Shown here one piece after another: positions 44,075 through 55,255 of a stretch of 64,000 bases of DNA. Positions within the stretch are counted from its first letter, which is position 1. Each line of letters opens with the position of its first letter. The DNA is taken from NCBI GenBank assembly GCA_002270565.1, contig NQMI01000104.1, positions 109,886-173,885 on the forward strand, read 5' to 3'. The translations under genes and the position numbers were made by a program. Origin of the DNA: Stenocarpella maydis. Lineage: Eukaryota > Ascomycota > Sordariomycetes > Diaporthales > Diaporthaceae. Below the pieces are notes generated by a model, which saw only the letters and a program-made list of their open reading frames with translations, had not been told where the DNA came from and did not search any database.

Positions 44075-45722
44075 ATGAGGGCCTTTACACTACTCGCCCT
44101 GGTGGCTCCGGTATTTGCGGAGGAACTGCTTGCCCGCGGTGGTGGCGGCGGTGACTGGGGATATGGTGATAAGACGACGAAAGTTGTTTACACCACAAGT
44201 ATGTTTGTTTGGCACATATTGCTATTTCTTGTCTTGTTCTTGTTTATGAAAGCAGATATTCCCATCCGAAGCCCCAAACAGAATTTGCGTATCCTGACCT
44301 GAAGTGCAGCCACGGTTTGCCCTGTTACTGAGACCAAAACGGGTCATGGTACTACGCAGGAGTATACTTATTGGACCACCTCCACACAGACTATCACCAG
44401 CTGCCCCGGAGGAGACTGTGGCGGTCAGGTGGTCACTGTGCCTGGTCCAACTTACTACACCACCACTACTGATGTTGAAGTGTAAGCCTTACATCCTACC
44501 ATGGTTAGGTCACGCCTTTAGCAATGTCTGATTCTGGAGCAGCACCTACACTACTGTTTGCCCAGTCACGGAGACAGTCACCGGTCCTGGAGCGACATAC
44601 ACCAAGACTTACGTGACAACCTCAGTCGTCAAGACAGTTGTGCCAACAACCTACTATGAGACAGTTCCAGGCCCCACGCAAATCGCGACAACCGGGTAAG
44701 AGACTTCTATGATCGATTGAGGTACGGAGAAATTTAATGTCTGACCGCAAAACCTGCAGTGTTGTGGATTACACAACAATAACTTCCTACTGCCCAATCA
44801 CTGAGACCAAGACGGAAGGTGGAAAGACCTACACGGTTACATGGACATCCACTTCAGTAGGTGGTTCACGAAGCCCCCCGAGTCTGGGCGACTTGCTGAC
44901 TCCAAGCAGACTATTGTGACCCAGGCCCCTACCAAGGTCTACGAGACGACACGTCTGCCAGACCAGACCAAGACGGCACAAGTTACAGATTACACCACTC
45001 TCACCTCGCTCTGCCCTTACACGGAGACGGTGACAAAGGGGGGCAGCACCTACACAACTGTTAAGACCAGCACCCAGGTACACACCGACTGCTAAACTTG
45101 TCTCTTGACACAGCCGCTGACCTCCCAACAGACCATCGTTACGAACGTGCCAACGACCATCCAGCAGACAGCGTACACTACTTCTGTGACCACAGCTTGT
45201 AAGTCATTGCCCCACTGGTCACCCGCCGGGTGAGGTCTCTGCTGCATCAACACAATATAAAGGCGACTAACTTTGCTGTTCGTCAAAGACGCAACCACGG
45301 ATGTATACGTGACAGTTACCCACCCAGAGTACTCTTACACGACTGTGATTGAGGGATCCACCACAGTCGTCACGGAGACCGGAACCAAGTATGTCTCGGT
45401 GACGCAGGTCTACACGACCACGAAGGTCATCGCCGTGGCCCAGACCAAGCACGAAGAAACCACAATCGCGACCACTGTTGGCTCTGCGCAAACCGTGTCA
45501 GAGTACACCACCTACCTGGTGACCCAGAACGGCACAGTTTACTCGACCCGGTCGCTGCAGCCGACCACGGTCCAGGTGCCGACCACCGCCACGACGTCCA
45601 ATATCGTGACGGCATCAACTGCAGCAACCTCGGCGCCGGCGGTGACGGCCGGCGCCAACTCCCAGAGCGGCCCGGTGGCAGCCCTGTTTGCGGGCGTGAT
45701 TGGTCTCGTGGCACTCTTGTAA
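44075..45722 (+). CDS. Thr-rich cell-surface protein with repeated modules, GPI-type ends
   Basis: Seven exons (44075-44198, 44310-44481, 44543-44695, 44760-44856, 44910-45077, 45132-45198, 45289-45722) give 404 aa, every junction in frame. A signal peptide covers about residues 1-15. A short Gly-rich stretch is followed by repeated modules with the core TVCPVTETKTGHGTT or close variants (CPVTETVTGPG, CPITETKTEGG, CPYTETVTKGG), each with Thr/Tyr-rich strands. The C-terminus is Ala/Ser/Thr-rich and ends in a hydrophobic tail with no charged end (VAALFAGVIGLVALL), as in GPI-anchored wall proteins. Likely extracellular and O-glycosylated. Function (adhesin, wall structure) is not known. Module borders follow the introns (see finding). 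Confidence 0.85.
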
Positions 45723-48124
45723 TCATGCATCACTCGGTGATGTGTGACGACTTCTCCTTAAACCTTATTTTCTGATTCTCTACATTCCTTACACATTTCA
45801 GGGGCGCATAGCATAAGGGTCGGTCATGACAGTTACTCATGAGTTCACGGCCTCTCACATTCCTTTACGATATCATGAAGCGGTATACCCTGTGATTCTT
45901 AACGGCGGCAAAAAAAAAAAAAATATTATCATTATTTTGGGAGGGAAAGGGGGTTTTCGGCGAGGCAAGCGGTCAATGGAATGTATGCATATGGGTGGAG
46001 AGGCGACAGCCTTTATCTTTCTTGATGCTTGGGAGCACGCACACGTGCGTTGATGCAGTGTCGACAGTGCCCGGGGAAGTGACCGACACGGCAAGGCAGT
46101 GCGGTGCAAATCTGTTGGGCTGGATTTAATTGAAGGTACTCTTTTGATTAGACTCTCTACTACCTAGTAGTATTGAGTAATTTGAGCGGGATACACAACA
46201 TCGAGATTCCCGAGGCCGCGAGACAGATGGCTCTGTGAAGGAGTGATGCCGCGGCGCACGGCCTGATGTGCCTCGACTCATGTTCATGATGTAGGATGGA
46301 GCCTCCTAAGGCGGTGGGTGAGCTACGGCCGAGTCGTCTTGCCCATCTCGACCCAGGCAGTAGTTAACCACAAACCTCGACCCGGAGCTGGGGAGCGAAG
46401 GCCCCATGGGGCGTGGGGCCAAGCATGACCCGCATCGCCGATGAGCTGTCAGAGGTGCGCTGGTGGGTTCCGTACCTCGCCACACAGCTAGTGTACACCA
46501 TGGCTCGCGTCCGAGATGGCTAGGCTGGCAGGCGTGTCCTCCTCGTATCCAGGGCAGGGCGAGCATCCAACGCCCGTGATAACCAACACGGGTGGGTCGC
46601 ATGCCGTTGATTCCGCGGTGGGGAGCTTTGTCAACGGTGTCTCTGGGGAAGGCCTGTCAGGTGGGATTGTAAGTGGGTATCCCAGGTACACCGTCGTAGT
46701 GTAGTGTAGCACCAAGCAGCAACACTACTGTATATACATAGTGTATAAGTTGTCGATGCTCGGACCCACAGGCCTAAGTGATCCCTGCTGCAGATCTCAC
46801 GTCACTTAAACTAGACCGCAAGTGGGCCTGCCTGTCAGCTTGTTACTATGGTATGTACTCGTGTGCATTCTTGTTCCGCCCCAACAACGGTCACATGGAC
46901 CAAGCTCTTCCAACCCCATCCAGGCCTCACCCCGGTGTCGTGGGTAGCCACAGCTAGACCCGGCACATCCGCCAGCGAGCCGACAACCGCCAGTCGGCAG
47001 TGGCTCTCGAAAGAAGAGGCGGAGTTGGGCTAGAGAAACAAGACGGGCTTCCTCGTATTCCCAGGGTGTTGTCCCCATCTCCTTCATGTGTTCCTGCAGC
47101 GGTGTCATGCGGGCCCCATGCCTTAGCGAGGAGGGGGCTGGCCAGGGCCCTTGGAGCTCGAAACTTAGCCCACCTTGTCGCCAGGCGTGTGCAAGGACGA
47201 GCATGCACGCTCGGGCGACCAACCAAGGGCGGGGAGTCTGTTCGCAAACAGGGGGCGGGGGGAGGGCACGAGAGGGCCCTGACGGCTGGCTGTTCACGAA
47301 GCTCGCACTTTACTCGGGGAGCAGTGTCGACGCCAGAGGCTAGGAGGGCACGCCGTTGTTGGTGACCCAACCAGGCCTATGTCATCAGTAGCTGAAACTC
47401 GTGGTAGCTTGTTCTGACATTGAGAGGGCCGTTCTCAAGGAAACCATCCGTTGAGACGGCAGCACGCCGTTTCCAGGGCAGGGGCTTGGTCTAGGTAGTG
47501 AGCGTTGGGTCTTGTTCGGCCTACCCATGTGGGCAACCAACGCTTACACGGACGATTAATGGGCTCGCTCAGACTAGTTGGTATTCAACGAGTCCGAGCA
47601 CATAGTAGCATTCTGGTCGTATGTGACTAAAGTTGTGCTGACAACCTTTGGCACATCGATAAGCGAGGACTAGTACCCATAAAATGTACACACACATCAA
47701 TACCTATGTGACACGCCAAGTGGTGCAATATCCAGAATAGACTATAGCAACGCAATGAGAGCAAACCATACATGCGCGTTTATTGACGAACTATCTACTA
47801 GGCAATATCTTGCACTCATGCTTAACAGAATGCGCATAATACGGTGACATGCTTCATACCTGTCGTGATAATGTTCAGTCACAGAGCCACATATTTTCAG
47901 GTGCGAATAATGTAGGCTCGGTATTCCCAGTTTCAAGGGAGGCATACTATAAACAATTTCCCGTGTCTCTATCAGGAGTCTGTGTACCTAGGTAGGTGAA
48001 CCAGGTATCCAGCACGCGAGCAAAAGCCTAAAATATACAATCTCAGCCCTCTACCGACACGATCAAAACCCATCGAACAATCCACAACAGGCGCATCCTC
48101 CACTTTGTTTTTTTTTTTATTTTT
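45723..48124. other. Intergenic 2.4 kb
   Basis: Between convergent genes (surface protein and DUF2235 gene). It contains an A13 run near 45910 and GC-rich stretches at 46300-47370 with overlapping frames on both strands, typical of noncoding GC-rich DNA. No gene supported. Confidence 0.45.
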
Positions 48125-49979
48125 TTATGAGCTGCTTATTGTCTCCAGCGTGACTGGCAACACCGATGTCTTCCTTCTCGTGATATTTTGGAACTCCTCC
48201 AGGCTCATGTTTTCGACAAATTCCAGGATGTCTGGGTACCCACCCGCCATCTCCAGCATCTTCTTCTCGTAAGTACCCAGCTCCGACTCGTCGAGCACCT
48301 TCTTTGGAAGATTTTCCTTGCCCTCATACACCCAGCACCAGTCTCCGTCCGTCTTCTTGGCGAGCTCCCAGCCCGCGTTGGTGAGTGCCGAGGCATTCCA
48401 TTGTTTCTTGTCATCGTAGCCCAATCCCTTGATCGCAAGACGGATCCTCACTGAAGGGTGGATCTCCTCGCCTGTGTTCTCTAGATACTCGGGGAGCTCC
48501 TTTCCGTTGTACATGTCGAGCTTGTGGTACATGCCAGGCGAGCGGGTGATGGTTCCGGCGAGGGTGTACATGGGGCTGTGAGCTCTGAGAATGGCACCCG
48601 TGGACCAGGGTCGCACGGGGTGGTTGCCTTCAAGTATGGGGTCGATGGCCCATTTGTAGTATGTTTTCGGGGCCACCTTCTTGGCCTTTGCCGCTGATGC
48701 CTTCAGGCTGTCTGGAATTGCACTAGTGGCCATTGCGATGATCTTCGGTGGCTTCCCTTCCGCCTTGGGGGCTTCTTTGGTTGGAAGGGCGGCTGCAGAG
48801 GGATGTGAGCGGTAATATTCCTGCGTTTCTGCGACAGCCCGGCGCAGAGAGCCTCCATCAAACTCGACACCCATACTGACGAGTTGATCCATCATCCCTG
48901 ATCATGGCAGTCAGACACAGTCCAGTCCCGAAAGATACCACAGAGAATGCAGGTTCCTGAGGTGAGCAAGGGAAGTTACTTACAAGCCATGGTCATATTG
49001 GCGATGCCCTGGTCGGGCCAACCACCACCAATGTTGCCATGATTGCCGGGGAACCAGACCTGCTTCAGGTTGGTGACACTCTTACTTGATGCAGGGCGCT
49101 CCCAGATTGAAGGGCTGAAAGGCGGTCTCGGCTCGTCCAGGGCCAGCGCCTGGAAAGCATTTTCGACGCGGTCCGAAAGTTTCGTGTCGTAGAACCGAAG
49201 CTCCGAGGTGGTGTGGTCGATGCCGAGCTTCTTCATCCACGCGACCGAGGGGACTCCGAGGCTGCCCACGGTGTCGAAGACTGCAATGGCCCTGATGGTG
49301 ATGAGCTTGCCGGAGCCACCGCCTTCGAAGACCCGCGTGAGGCCCTTCTCGAGAAGCAGGCGTCGGTAATCCTCGGCCGCATGTTCTCCCATGGGCTTGT
49401 TGTCAAAGGGTATGCCTGGGTACGGATCCTTGTACTTCTTGGTCTGCCAATTCTGCATGTCTTTGAAGATGGGATAGAAAAAATTCATCCCCTCACGTGT
49501 CAGGAGGCCAAGGCTACCGATCATGCCGGCGATACTGCGGGCAGTGAAGGCACCTCGAGAGAAGCCGATGAGGATGATCTCGTCACCGTCGACGTAGTTG
49601 CCACATATGAACGCGTAGCTCTCGCGTACGTGCTGAATGATGTGTGAGACGAAGAGCACAGATAGGTATGTACAAGGGGGCCTCCGGGGGCAACACCTAC
49701 CTCTGCGACGCCATTTCCAAAGGCACCTCCAGAGAGGGCGTCCGACATGGTACTCCCGGTCCCAACACCAGATTGGTAGTTGATGACCTGCACCGAGCCA
49801 TCTGAACACCCCCGTTTGAAGGATCGGGCCAGGCGGGTAACATTGGACGGGGGTTGCGGCTTGCCCTTCTCCCATCCCTTGTCCGAGTTCATCCAAGTCC
49901 CGTCGCAACAGACGATGAGTCGTTTCTTCTGATTGCGGGCAGGCTGGGCAGCACCGCTCTGCCGTCCTGCGGAACTCAT
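48125..49979 (-). CDS. DUF2235 alpha/beta-hydrolase (Tle1-like phospholipase fold)
   Basis: Minus-strand exons 49979-49701, 49632-48984 and 48897-48125 give 566 aa; introns are 68 and 86 bp, in frame. The DUF2235 start RLIVCCDGTWMNSD (Asp26) is followed by the nucleophile elbow GFSRGAF with Ser118, then FPGNHGNIGGGW with His291 as a probable catalytic residue. The C-terminal half is specific to fungal members, with no membrane segment. Known of the fold: bacterial relatives are type VI secretion phospholipases; the fungal proteins are abundant and mostly uncharacterised. The substrate here is unknown. No partner or immunity-like gene is adjacent. Confidence 0.85.
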
Positions 49980-50931
49980 CCTGGAAGACTGGCTAGGCTT
50001 TGCTAGTGATTGCCGGAAACCTAGGGATTCTGTAGAGATTCAAGAATTTCTGTTCAACCAATTTCGGAATCCAGAGTGACGTGCTTGTTCTTCAGGTGGT
50101 TGTGGTGAGCAACAGGAGGGCAACGGGGCAAAACAATGTTGGTTGGAGATGGCATGAGACGTCGGCGGGAGCCACCATGGTGTATTCTCCCTAAGAGGGA
50201 AGTTCAGAAAACGCGCCATTGAGACTTTCCATTGAAGGCGCAGCTCACTGGCGGCGGCTTCCCAGAATTCTTGCCACCTATGGCGAGGCAGATATTATAT
50301 GGTCTCATGACGCATAACCATTATGCCATGTCTTTGAGGCGGAGGAACAGCCAAAATTGGAAAGAGATGTCAAGGGCACTTCGATGCAAAGGTATTGAGC
50401 GGATCTCCCACCAATACCATCATATGTCTAATGTTGGACATCAAGGCAATTATACAAGTGCTGGGTGAGTAAGTATTCGGCCTGTGCGTTTTGACATACA
50501 CATATACTCCATGGGATTTAATACCTCCCAAGCATCCATATTACTTCTTCAGCAAGATTATGAAGGACCCTGGATTGCTGCCAACGATGGTCATCTGATC
50601 AGTTTGATGACTTATGACAACAACTTCGACAAGTTACATTGACTCCGAACCTGCAATATCATTGTAATACCTTCACAGCTCAAAGACGATGACCGAGGCG
50701 GGATTTACCTAATCGGGGAAGACGGACGAGTCGTGGTGAGGTGTGGTGGGACGAAACGTGGGGGTCAACTGGTTGCATGAGAGATCAGCTGAGTGGGTAG
50801 CCGACCAAAAGGGCATCCTCCCACCTTGGGCGTCGACCTCCACTTCCTGTGCCCATCGTGCTACATCTCGAATGTGCATAGTCTGTGTTCGATTACCGAG
50901 ATCAGTTCACGAACACAGCTCCGTTGTGCAA
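49980..50931. other. Divergent intergenic, DUF2235 gene / APH-like kinase
   Basis: 0.95 kb between divergent starts. The kinase frame extends upstream to 50743 but that part lacks domain similarity. No other gene seen. Confidence 0.5.
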
Positions 50932-52242
50932 ATGACCCAAAGTCGGCGGGCCGTGGCCGAGGACGTGAGTAGCTTCTTCGGGCGTTGCGGACTACCGCGA
51001 GATACCAGATCGCGATGCTGGGACTTTACCCGTCATTTGTTTCCAATCGAAGAGATCCGCGAGACAGACCCCCAGGGGTATTGCTCGTACACCCTCAGCG
51101 TCGGGCGGGACACCATTGTCCAGTTCCGACCACCAGTCCACAAGCTCGACATCAGGGTGACAGACGCTGCCCGCGACATCTACGGGAACCTTGCGCCGCA
51201 GACTGGACTTCTCGGCATCCTCGAAGTCCCCATGTTGTGCTCGCCGGAGGATGGTGGACATTCGCACCAGCAGCCCGTGGATGAGGCGGTCGTGATCGAC
51301 GATGGCTGCTACAGGCCCGATACCTTGTCGCTCCACGTCTACTCGTTGTCGAGAATACCGGGTCTCTCTGTTGCCGAGCTACGCGCCTCTGTCTCCAAAT
51401 CCTCGGTGCCGGCAGCCGAGTTACGGCGGCAGCGAGAAGACGTGATCTGCGGGTTTGCCAGGTTCATCGCAACCGGTTGGAAGGCCGCACTTCCAGCGTC
51501 AGACCCAGCTGTCTCGCGCCTCCGCGGCCGCGTAGGGGGATCCATCAGGTGGCGCCTCCAGCAGATGAGAACTCACCTACCCGCGCGGTTCCAACCAGCC
51601 GTCGGGGGTGTTCTAGAGCGGCTGGGCGACATTGAGTCGCTCCCATGGGCTCTAACGCACGGGGACGTCGTGCCGGCCAACATGATGGTTCGGAGACTAC
51701 AGGACCCCTCCTCAGGACGGGTGGTCGTGTCGGGTTTCGTAGACTGGGCCGAGGCAGAATGTCTCCCATTCGGCGTTGGTATTTATGGCCTCGAGGCACT
51801 ACTGGGTGAGAATGATCGCCATGGCCATTTCGGCTATTATCCCGAGGAAAACGAGCTGCGAAGACATTTCTGGCTGGAGTTAGAAGCTGGAATCCCCGAT
51901 TCGAGGCTTCAGCTCGGGCGAGAGCGGTTCAGAAAAACCATCCAGGCTGCCCATGTCCTCGGCGTGTTACTGTGGCACGGGATTGCATTTGACAATGGCA
52001 GATTAGACCGAGTGGTTGATAATGAGAAGTCTGAAGACGCAGAGGAGGTGCGGATTCTCGACCTTTTCTTTGCTCGCAATGAGAAGATCTGGAATGAGGG
52101 AGATGGACTTGAGTCTGGGCAACGTCTTGAGCCCGACATAGGTGCATTGACCAAGCCTCTTGACTGGAATAAGACCTTCCCAGACATTCGGGCATGCATG
52201 CGGCGCCTGAATTTCGGTGATAGACATATGGGCAGATCTTAA
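50932..52242 (+). CDS. APH-like kinase (aminoglycoside phosphotransferase fold)
   Basis: Intronless, 436 aa from Met at 50932 (MTQSRRAVAEDVSSFFG). The frame is open from 50743, but the first 63 codons there are not domain-like. The Brenner motif LTHGDVVPANMM (HGD 243-245, Asn250) and the Mg-binding VDW at about 270-272 mark the phosphotransferase fold. The N-lobe contains TIVQFRPP, with no Lys in the strand where ATP-binding Lys is usually found. Fungal genomes hold many such proteins with unknown small-molecule substrates. Antibiotic resistance should not be inferred. Confidence 0.8.
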   Translation: MTQSRRAVAEDVSSFFGRCGLPRDTRSRCWDFTRHLFPIEEIRETDPQGYCSYTLSVGRDTIVQFRPPVHKLDIRVTDAARDIYGNLAPQTGLLGILEVPMLCSPEDGGHSHQQPVDEAVVIDDGCYRPDTLSLHVYSLSRIPGLSVAELRASVSKSSVPAAELRRQREDVICGFARFIATGWKAALPASDPAVSRLRGRVGGSIRWRLQQMRTHLPARFQPAVGGVLERLGDIESLPWALTHGDVVPANMMVRRLQDPSSGRVVVSGFVDWAEAECLPFGVGIYGLEALLGENDRHGHFGYYPEENELRRHFWLELEAGIPDSRLQLGRERFRKTIQAAHVLGVLLWHGIAFDNGRLDRVVDNEKSEDAEEVRILDLFFARNEKIWNEGDGLESGQRLEPDIGALTKPLDWNKTFPDIRACMRRLNFGDRHMGRS

Positions 52243-52496
52243 TGTTATACCCTGTTTTGCATCATCACAGGTTCGAACTTCATTGCTGTGCTTCGCATGG
52301 ACCCTTGAGTCAAAGGCAGAGGATCTGTACAAATCACCACTGAGCTTGTGGCATTACCTGATAGCATACTATTACCAATGCAGGGAAGTATCCCCTGACC
52401 TGTGGCAGGAAAAAAAAAAAACGCTTTAGCTTTTGTCTACTCTCGAACACGAAGTTTCCATCACTTACGTAGCAGCCCAGACTATCGCCCTATCAT

Positions 52497-54002
52497 CTAT
52501 TTCTTCAAGATTTCTTCCAGCTCCGCAACAACGGCGTCGCCCACTTCCTTGGTGGTAGCACTGCCGCCAAGATCCTTGGTTACAACACCGCTGTTGATTG
52601 CGTTCTTGACCGCCTGCTCGACGGCATCGGCCTCCTTGGGCAGGCCGAGGGAGTACCTCAGCATCATGGCAACCGACAGGATGGTGCCGACAGGGTTGAC
52701 GATACCGTTTCCTGAGATGTCAGGCGCCGAGCCTGAGATGATATGTATTAGCTGGCCACCTTTCTCTGAAGATGTGGCGAGGAAACGCAGGGTGGGTTAT
52801 AAGAGTCGGCGAACTTACCGTGAATAGGCTCATAGATACCGTTGCACTTGCTCTTGCCGTCTGGCACACCCCCCAGACTGGCACTGGGCAGCAGACCAAT
52901 GCTGCCGGGGATGACACTGGCCTCGTCGCTGATGATGTCACCAAACAGGTTGCTCGTCATGACAATACCGTTCAGCGTTCGCGGGCTCTTCACCATCAGC
53001 ATGGCGGCGGAGTCGATCAGCTGGTGCTCGAGCTGGAGCTGAGGGAACTCGTTCTTGAACAGCTCGGTGACCGTCTTCCTCCACAGGCGGCTGGTGGCCA
53101 TGACGTTGGCCTTGTCGAGACTCCAGACCTTGGCGGGAGGGTCCTGGGCCAGAGCCAGGTGAGCAGACAGACGGGCGATGCGCTCGACCTCGGCCTTGGT
53201 GTAGACTTCTGTGTCCAGGGCGAAGCCGGACCCGTCGTCCTCCTTGCGGTCGCCGAAGTAGATACCTCCGGTCAGCTCACGGACGATGACGAAGTCGGTG
53301 CCCCGGCAGACCTCTGCCTTGAGGGGAGACCTGTCCACGAGAGACTCGGAAGCAAAGCTGCAGGGCCTCAGGTTGCCGTAGGTGCCCAGCTCCTTGCGCA
53401 GGGCCAAGATGCCCTGCTCGGGGCGGACGGGAGAGGAGGGACCCCACTCAGGACCGCCAATGGCGCCGAGGAGCACGGCGCTGGCATTTTTGGCGGCGTT
53501 GAGGGTCTCCTCAGTGAGAGGCTTGCCGTGGGCATTGATGGAAGCCTGTGGTCGAGCCGAGTTAGCTGTGTTGTTTCATTTTGGCGGTAAAAACCAAAGC
53601 TGATGTCGAAAGTGAGGCGGATACTTACGCCACCAAACAGGTGCTCCTCGAGGTTGAAGCTGCCAGCCGAGGGGCTCAGGGACTCGACGGCCCTGAGAAC
53701 CTGCGAATTGGTCAGTACGGCTGGCCTCGGGCGGTTTGAGGCTTAGACGGCGGTGGCATGTGGGCCAGGATCCGTCAGAGCTCGGTATGGCTTGCTCACC
53801 TTGACTGCCTCGGCCACAACCTGGGTTTCGAGGACGTGTCAGCCTGACCCCATAATCATATGCTCATGAACCTCGTGCGAAGGCTTAGACAGCTTGTTGC
53901 CGTGCGGAACACGTGGCAGTGCATAGATTGTAGTGGGCCATAGACACTCACCTCAGGGCCACAGTGGTCACCACCGAGCACGACAATGTTATGGGTTGCC
54001 AT
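52497..54002 (-). CDS. LEU1: 3-isopropylmalate dehydrogenase
   Basis: Minus-strand exons 54002-53952, 53820-53800, 53700-53629, 53545-52819 and 52732-52497 give 368 aa, all in frame; introns are 131, 99, 83 and 86 bp. The second exon is only 21 bp (VVAEAVK). Signatures: [17 protein letters not shown] with the NAD-side loop, [19 protein letters not shown] (137-146), the catalytic Lys in DKANVM (192-197), [13 protein letters not shown] (245-257) and [17 protein letters not shown]. Known role: the third step of leucine biosynthesis, oxidative decarboxylation of 3-isopropylmalate. This is the last intact gene before the RIP block, whose edge lies about 550 bp upstream of the start. Confidence 0.97.
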
Positions 54003-54554
54003 GTTGGATTTTGGGGTGTTCTCGCTTGGTATATGCGTGAGTGCGAGGGGAGATGGGGCTGTTGAAGCTGCTTGGTGGTGAGTGTATCAATGATGGACGA
54101 GGAGAGCGCGCGACCCCCCCGGCTGCTTTCTTTAAGTACCTGGGTATGTCTCCGTACTTTGCACCTTGAGAGGACCCCGCCTGCCGAGATCGGGGCCGAA
54201 AAAGGCCACTGCCGGGGCACTTCAACTTCCACAGCACCCGAGCCAATCGATCAGTCCCGAAATGCTCGCCCTCTATTCTCTAGTCTAGTTATACTTCAAG
54301 ACGGGCATACGGAACGGCCGGCCGGGTAGCTGGACGCCGGGACACGCTCCGGACTCATTGCAGCATTGACGGCGACTGAATTATCAAGACGCATCAGTAG
54401 TGGGGGCCTGCCTCTGCTGCATGAGCCATCTACGTTACATATGCAGTGCAAGCTGCTGTCTGTGGAAAACGAAACGCTACCCCCCCTGTCGTTTTGTCAG
54501 CTGATCCCCCGCCATACCGATTTCGCCACCAAAACGCGGAGTACTCACCAATAT
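54003..54554. promoter_or_regulatory. LEU1 upstream region ending at the AT-rich border
   Basis: About 550 bp of normal composition upstream of LEU1 (minus). It contains CGG/CCG-rich candidate sites near 54170-54215 and 54315, as expected for a Leu3-type (CCGG..CCGG) regulator, though no exact consensus was seen. Composition changes abruptly after about 54550. Confidence 0.45.
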
Positions 54555-54993
54555 CCTTATGGATAACCTTCTCAACGTTGCTATTATCGTAAAGCTATCG
54601 CCAAACCCAATTTACGTGTATCTCTAGGATGGTTAGAAGTAGTAGAATTAAACCTTTATGCCTATATACCCGTTTATAACGCCAAGTTATCCGCTTTACT
54701 AATAAAGAATATACTAAGCCCTTAATAGCGCCATTACATACCTGGAAGCCTATAGTAAAGGCAAAGGAGGCTGCTGCTGCTAAATACAAGTGTAATAATC
54801 AGAGGGTTTCCAAGTACGTTAAACTTAAAAGATCAAGAGTTTATGTTTGGAATACGTTATTAGGCAGTTATTAAGTAATATTGTTGACTAACAATGATTA
54901 CTAGCTATAAGGCTATCCAATATTAGGATTGAATACTTAAATTAACAACTAAAGAGTCTATTTTATAAAAGCTATCTACTGTAGTGATAACCA

Positions 54994-55255
54994 TGTTATA
55001 TATATATATTCTGACTCTTCAGTAGCTCGCAGGCTCACATACCAAGCCATCAAGCCATTACACAAGGCTCAATACTTCATCCTTTAAGCGAGCTTATATA
55101 GCTTGCAATCAAGCATTACAAGCCAGACCCTAACCCTTGGTAGGGGCTGGTCGTTACTGACCCATCAGGTCTTTTAGCTGGCTTAGAGATTACCCTGCTG
55201 AGGTCAGGGGTGTTTTCTATAGTAGTTAGCCGCTAATGTATATTAGCTCATAACA
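54994..55255. mobile_element. LTR-like element, TGTTAT...ATAACA
   Basis: A 262-bp segment bounded by perfect 6-bp inverted ends TGTTAT and ATAACA, with an internal TTATATAGC promoter-like string. A purine-rich tract on the minus strand (AAGAAGGGAGATAG, complement of 55256-55269) abuts the right end. This suggests a 3' LTR of a minus-strand element, though the relic at 59-61.4 kb reads plus. No 5-bp target duplication (AACCA versus CTATC), so it is not a clean solo LTR. Confidence 0.45.

Noticed and set aside
52268..52282. GGTTCGAACTTC resembling a tRNA B box
   Set aside because: No acceptor stem or anticodon arm in either direction at the right spacing.
54595..54789. Minus-strand 64-codon frame at the edge of the RIP block
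   Set aside because: AT-rich hydrophobic antisense of what looks like a broken plus-strand relic; too short and no motif.
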